64,000 nt of DNA from Pleodorina starrii (lineage: Eukaryota > Chlorophyta > Chlorophyceae > Chlamydomonadales > Volvocaceae). Both the position numbers and the translations under genes were made by a program. The notes beneath the pieces are model-generated. The model was not told the origin of the DNA. It worked only from the letters and a program-made list of their open reading frames with translations, and did not search any database. Location of the stretch: positions 5,276,501-5,340,500 of the forward strand of contig BRXU01000004.1 of the NCBI GenBank assembly GCA_030267565.1, written 5' to 3'. Below are positions 59,398-64,000 of the stretch, piece after piece (positions within the stretch are counted from its first letter, which is position 1; each line of letters starts with the position of its first letter).

Positions 59398-62371
59398 ATG
59401 CTTGCTCTCGTGAGCGTTCCCGGGAACGGTCACGTCTTCCGTTGTAGCAGCGCTGGAAACAAATTAACCTCGCGTCGCGGCAGCATCGCCATCACCGCGC
59501 TTGACGGCCGCCAAAATACTTCTCCTGCAGCCTCTGCCAAATCAAGCAAGGCAGCAGTTGCGGGACAGCCCAGGGACCCGCGCCTGCGCGCCACGCGCGC
59601 GGAGATCGCGGAAGCCAGCGAGGCCGCGCCTGAAGGAAGCATCTCTTCCTGGTCGCGGTCTCTCCCAGGCGCTATCGCAGCAGCAGAGGACGGTCCGGTC
59701 AACAAGAACAACTCGGAAAGATCTGTTGCAGTTGCGGAACGCAGCGGAGGATTCGCTCAGGAGGGCGCAGGTCAAGCAGTTTCGAATGACAATAAAATCG
59801 GCCGAGACGATTATCAGGAGCGTGCGCGCAAGGGCGAGGAGCAGCAGCGGCTGCTAACGACCGCAACAACGGCAACTGCAGCAGAAAGCATTACTCCTCA
59901 ATATCAATTCCTCCTTGCCGAAACCGCCACCGGCAGCAACGCGGACTGTCAAGAGCAGGAAGCGGAACACGAATCCCAGGCCGACGACGGATCGAGCGGA
60001 GCCAGCGCCCGGCAGGGCCCGGAAGCCGCGGCATCGCAGCCGGAGCCACAGCTGTTACGACCCAGATCAGATCACTCTGGTATTCATCATTCGGGTGCGG
60101 GTGGTCTGTATGCCGCCGTCCCGCCCATCGCCGCCGCTCGAGAGGCACTCCAGCAGCACCTGCTGCGCCACCGCGCCCACCGTACGGCGCGCCGTAACAA
60201 CCTGTACGATGACATCGCTGACGTCGGCTCCGCCTCCACCTCCGTGGACAGCGACGACGGCGAGGGCAGCGTCGGCGGCGGCGGGGTTGGCAGCAGCAGC
60301 AACAAGGCTGCCGCCGCCGGCGGCGGCGGTGACGTGGGTGGCACCAGGAGTGGCCGTACTACGGGGCTGACGGCGTCGCCGGACGCGCCCTCCAGCGCCG
60401 CATCCGGATTGTCGGTGCTTCCGAGGAGCTCCCGGCCGCCTGCGGCGCTGGGGCAACGCTTCAGGGCCCTGCTACAGCTCGATGCTGGCGGCGCGGAGGA
60501 CTCGCCGCAGCCGAGTGACGCGGACGCGGACGCGGGCGCGTCGACGGGCTCAGGCGGCGACGAGCGTGCAGCGCTGAAACGCTCGTCGACGACCAACGCC
60601 TCCGCGCCTGCAGAGACCTCCGCGTCATTTGCTGCCGCACACAGCCCCGATAGCTTGGAGCAGCGCCTGCGACAGCAGCAGCGGCCGAAGGCCGCGGCGC
60701 CGTCGCCGCCGCCGCCGCTGCCGTCGTCCGCCCGGCGGCATTTCCAGCCGCACCCGTACTACTACCAGCAGCAGCAGCAACAGCGGCCGCCACCCGGAAG
60801 TGTGCTGCCCCTGCCGCCCCGGTTCATCCCCAGCAACAGCAACAGCGAGCCGCCGCCCCTGCCGCCCGCGACGCTGTCTTTCCCGGAGCCCGCCAATTGG
60901 GGCCGCAGCCGCGCGCCGGCAGGTGGCGGCGCACGCGGCCGAGCGCCGCGGCAGCCCTTCGGCTCCTTGCCGTTTCGCGTCCCGTGGCCAGCCGCCAGCC
61001 TCCTGAGCTTCTTGCTGCGGCGCCTCAAGAGCCAAAAACCGGCGCCACCGCGTGTGGCGGCGCCGCCGTCACCTCAGCAGGACGGGACTGGCGTGGAGAG
61101 CAGCGGCGAGGCTGCCGGGAACGGCGGCCCCGGCGGCGGTGCGGAGGTCGAGGGCGCCGCGGGTCTGACGGCGGTGGGCGCCGCCGCGGCGGCGACCGGC
61201 GGCGGCGGCGGCGGCGAGGAGGAGGTTCGGATCTACACAACCGATCGCGCGCATGAGGCGCTGGCGCGGATCGAGGAGACGGCGATGGAGCAGGCGCGGT
61301 TGGCGGTGGCGCTGGACGAGTGGGCGGAGGACCACCCGGTGGCTCACGTTATGGTGCAGCTGCAGGTGCTCCGGATCCAGCTGCAGCTGCTTAGGACCCA
61401 GGTGAGGACGTGGGGTGTGCGTGCGTGCGTGCGTGCATGCATGCGCGCGTGTAGGGTTGTTGTGAGGACTGGTGGGGCCCAAGAGGTGGTCGAAGCCGGG
61501 TCTGAGCGGGGAGAGGGTCTCGTCTTTGTTTGACCAGCTCTGATTTGGGTTGGGATGGAATTTGCGTTTCACAGAAGCTTCAGGAGCAGGAGAGGCCGCC
61601 AGGGGAACGCACGCCGTTGTTGGGAGCACGCATGCGCGTCCCAGTGGTTTCAGCGACCTCAGCGAAGCTGTCGCAGGCGGCCCTCTCGTAACACAGCCCT
61701 TACAGGCCATCCACCACTTGCGGGCCAATGGTGGAGGCTTTCGAGCTTCGCCACAGCACGAGAAGTACGCGCCATACCGTGCCTGTTCATTCCACCGCCG
61801 AATCTGCCGTCGCCGCGGTCCACTCGTCGCCTCGTCGGGTTCTTGGCTGCGGTCCGTAAATCACAAACTCCGCCATCGGTGGCCCGCCACCCGCCCCCCG
61901 CGCCCCGCGCAGACGTCCCTGTGGCGGCCCGCGGAGCTGCTCAACGGCCGCATGGCGCTGCTGGGCCTCACCGCCGGACTGTACCAGGAGGCCACCGCCG
62001 GCACCACCCTGGTGCAGCAGGCGACGCGCCACCCGCTGTCCATCCCCTCGGCCTTCGCTCTGGTGGTGCTGCTGACGGCGGTGCACCGACAGGTCCAGCC
62101 GCGCATGAAGACGCGGGGGCTGCTGATGAGCGCGCGGGCGCACAGGTGGCTGGGGCGCGCGGCGATGGTGGGTTTCGTGTGGGCGGTGGCGGCGGAGGCG
62201 GCGGACCCGGCGCACCGGCCGGCGCTGCAGCAGCTGCGGGAGTGGGCGATGGGCATTGGCGGGGGCGCGGTGATGGGGCCTGCGGCGATGGGGCACGCGG
62301 TGAAGGGCGCGGCGGGGCACGGCGGGGCCGATGAGGCGGGTCCGCTGGACGTCCTGTGGATGTGGTGGTAG
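59398..62371 (+). CDS. ELIP/LHC-like membrane protein with long disordered N-terminus
   Basis: Two exons (59398-61401 and 61913-62371) join in phase to 820 aa. The second exon encodes a chlorophyll-binding-like region. Its first helix starts with WRPAELLNGRMALLGLTAGL, the E-x-x-N-G-R motif that ligates chlorophyll in LHC/ELIP helix I. A second hydrophobic span follows (SIPSAFALVVLLTAVH), then a third, HRWLGRAAMVGFVWAVAAEA, with the GR-x-AM core but no Glu at the usual place. This three-helix layout is ELIP-like. The first exon (668 residues) is Ser/Gly/Ala/Pro/Gln-rich, mostly disordered, and ends in a charged helix (RAHEALARIEETAMEQARLA) leading into helix I. The N-terminus (MLALVSVPGNGHVF, then basic and Ser-rich) fits a chloroplast transit peptide. 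ELIP-like proteins are usually about 200 residues. A thylakoid location is inferred. Confidence 0.82.
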
Positions 62372-63346
62372 TGAAATTGGCGAGGAGGGTTAGGGGGAGG
62401 TGAGAGGGAGGGTTAGGGGGAGGTGAGAGGTGGACTTGCAGCTTGTGGGTGTGGGTGTGATGTCTACGTTTGGTTTGGGCACGTGGGTTTCGGGCATGTG
62501 GATTTGGGATGAAGAGGGCTGTAACGTTGGCTGGGGCATGTGGGTCCAACGAGCGCCCGCCAACTGACGCAGGGTTTTGTGCGGCTTTGTGAAGAGAGCC
62601 CAGGTGACTCGCAGACATGACGGACTCCAGTATCTTGAATGTCATGTTTTTGTGTTCGTGTGCGAGGAGTTTGGCAACGTCGTTCGGACAGCCCGCCCGA
62701 ATGTGGCACTTGCGTCCACCTAAATGTGTACACCGCATTGAGTTAACAGTAGCTAGTGCTAGATGACGGAGGTAGTTAGAACCTCACCGAGGGTGTTGAG
62801 CGGCCCTGCGGAGGGCGGGCGGCACTGCGAGCGCAGTGGAGGCGCGCCGAAATGCGAAAGGCATGCCGTAACTCCGAGATGCTTTGGTTTTTGCAGGAAG
62901 GTACTTGTGTGCATTGTAAAAGGTTCGGATCCGTAGAAGTGCGCCAACGCGGTCCAAGATCACTAGATCGGTCGGGCTTCGATTTCGTTGAACCTAACTG
63001 CACATCGCACGTGCCGCACAGGCCACGGCAAAATGAGCCTGGTGCTCCCGCCATTCCTGCCGAGTTGCAAACTTGTCATCAGTTAGCTGCAAACACCAAT
63101 TGATTATAGAAAAGCTTTGGACTGCGCACTAATCGAGTCAAGGTTGTTAATCTGCTAACCTTACCGGGTTATCATAAGGACTAAGACGCATGCAAGTATT
63201 ACTGAATAGTTACTAGGACGTAGAGATTTATTGGATGAAGAATAGCACGATGCAACACAACGTTTTACTTGTGTTAAAGTGACCTTATTGGACCGAAGAC
63301 TACCCGTTTAACATAACCAGCGCTTCATTGACGCAATAACATATTA
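62372..63346. other. intergenic, no supported gene
   Basis: It holds the LHC-like 3' UTR. A TGTAA at 62520-62524, about 150 bp after the stop, is a candidate polyadenylation signal of the green-algal type. The left end has a GGTTAGGGGGAGGTGAGAG duplication (62390-62430). The right end becomes AT-rich before the next start codon. Confidence 0.45.
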
Positions 63347-64000
63347 ATGGAGCTTGCTAATGGCCCAGAAGGGCTGGAGGCAGCAGCAGCAACTGGTGGC
63401 AGGACGAGTGGGGAGGTGGGGCATTTCAGATACGCGGACGTCCTGCTTGCGAAATTGCTGTGGCGGGTAGCCTGAAGGTGCTAGGTGTACCTCTGCGTAG
63501 GAAACGCCTCCAAGGTTTTCACCATTGCTCGCCGATGTGGCAGCACGGACAGCTGGCAGGAGTCCGCCCATTGCTATTAAACAAGGCAGCTTGCAGAATT
63601 CGAATTTCGATCTTGGTCACGACCTCGAGGAACTGGACGCCAACGTATTGGCAGAGATGCTGCTCAAGTAAGGTCGCGCCCAATGCACGCGACTAAATGG
63701 GATGCGCGCAACTTACGACCTAACAGAACCGCTTTCCGAGAGGACGCTTTCGCCAAGGGCGGGATGGTCTTCACCGGGCTCTGCGCCCCAGGGGTCTCAC
63801 CCGCGGTTGTCCCGGGGTACCGGAGGGTTACATCCTTAAAAACTCCAGCTGCTTCACCGCACATTGTTCATGTTGTGTATGTACGCCGCATCTGCTGCAG
63901 GTTTTAGGGCTCGTGGTTGTATCTGAAAACCAACCCATCCCACGCATGTCGCCCAGCAAGGGCCTAAAGGGGCCTGCGGCCAAATCTGTCCCGCGCTTGG
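63347..64000 (+). CDS. 5' end of an unrecognised gene, cut by the window edge
   Basis: A chain of short exons keeps phase: 63347-63415 (MELANGPEGLEAAAATGGRT), 63597-63667 (NFDLGHDLEELDANVLAEML), 63727-63793 (AFREDAFAKGGMVFTGLCAP) and 63901 onwards (VLGLVVVSENQPIP, MSPSKGLKGPAAKSV). Donors GTGGGG, GTAAGG and GTCTCA pair with CAG acceptors; the third donor is weak. The peptide mixes acidic helix and hydrophobic strand like a real protein, but no family is recognised and the gene runs off the right edge. Confidence 0.5.

Noticed and set aside
1..64000. CRISPR array, bacterial operon, rRNA operon or prophage
   Set aside because: The genes are intron-containing eukaryotic genes, the tandem repeats have no unique spacers, and no rRNA-like sequence is seen.

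Overview
The window is nuclear DNA of a green alga, most likely a chlorophycean (Chlamydomonas/Volvox-like). The evidence is GC-rich exons with many short GT-AG introns, Ala/Gly/Gln/Pro-rich low-complexity protein segments, (GT)n, (CTG)n and minisatellite introns, two copies of the Chlamydomonas-type telomere unit TTTTAGGG, a non-LTR retrotransposon remnant, and plant/algal gene families (BON1-like copine, plant-type PP2C, ELIP/LHC-like membrane protein). Gene models were built by hand from domain similarity, splice consensus and codon-phase bookkeeping. In every complete model the summed exon length is a multiple of three.

Layout. 1-4307 is gene-poor and holds a 5'-truncated LINE end (2680-3432). 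A 12-exon copine (+) lies at 4308-8748. 8749-15592 is repeat-bearing intergenic DNA. A PP2C phosphatase (-) occupies about 18376-15593, with its N-terminal exon not found. 18446-23090 is gene-poor, with duplicated and AT-rich patches. A secreted subtilase (+) with a PA domain and a proline-rich insert lies at 23091-28902. A SEC12-like WD40 ER membrane protein (-) lies at 34365-30437. A Myb/SANT-like nuclear protein (+) lies at 34953-37014, and an unrecognised acidic protein (+) at 37880-39756. A 165-aa coiled-coil protein (-) at 41486-40538 is divergent from a 14-exon Sfi1-like centrin-repeat protein (+) at 41880-49640. A secreted cPLA2/lysophospholipase-like enzyme (+) lies at 51421-58629, an 820-aa chlorophyll-binding-like membrane protein (+) at 59398-62371, and the start of one more gene (+) at 63347-64000.

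The genes form no operon or pathway. They are housekeeping and accessory nuclear genes: calcium-dependent membrane binding, phosphatase signalling, secretion (SEC12, plus two secreted hydrolases that would pass through that route), transcription, centriole/fibre structure and the thylakoid membrane. The most unusual structural points are three apparent GC-AG introns in one gene (SEC12-like), a long disordered extension on an ELIP-like membrane domain, a proline-rich rod inside the subtilase catalytic domain, and many CGTAC/GTACG motifs in introns next to splice sites.
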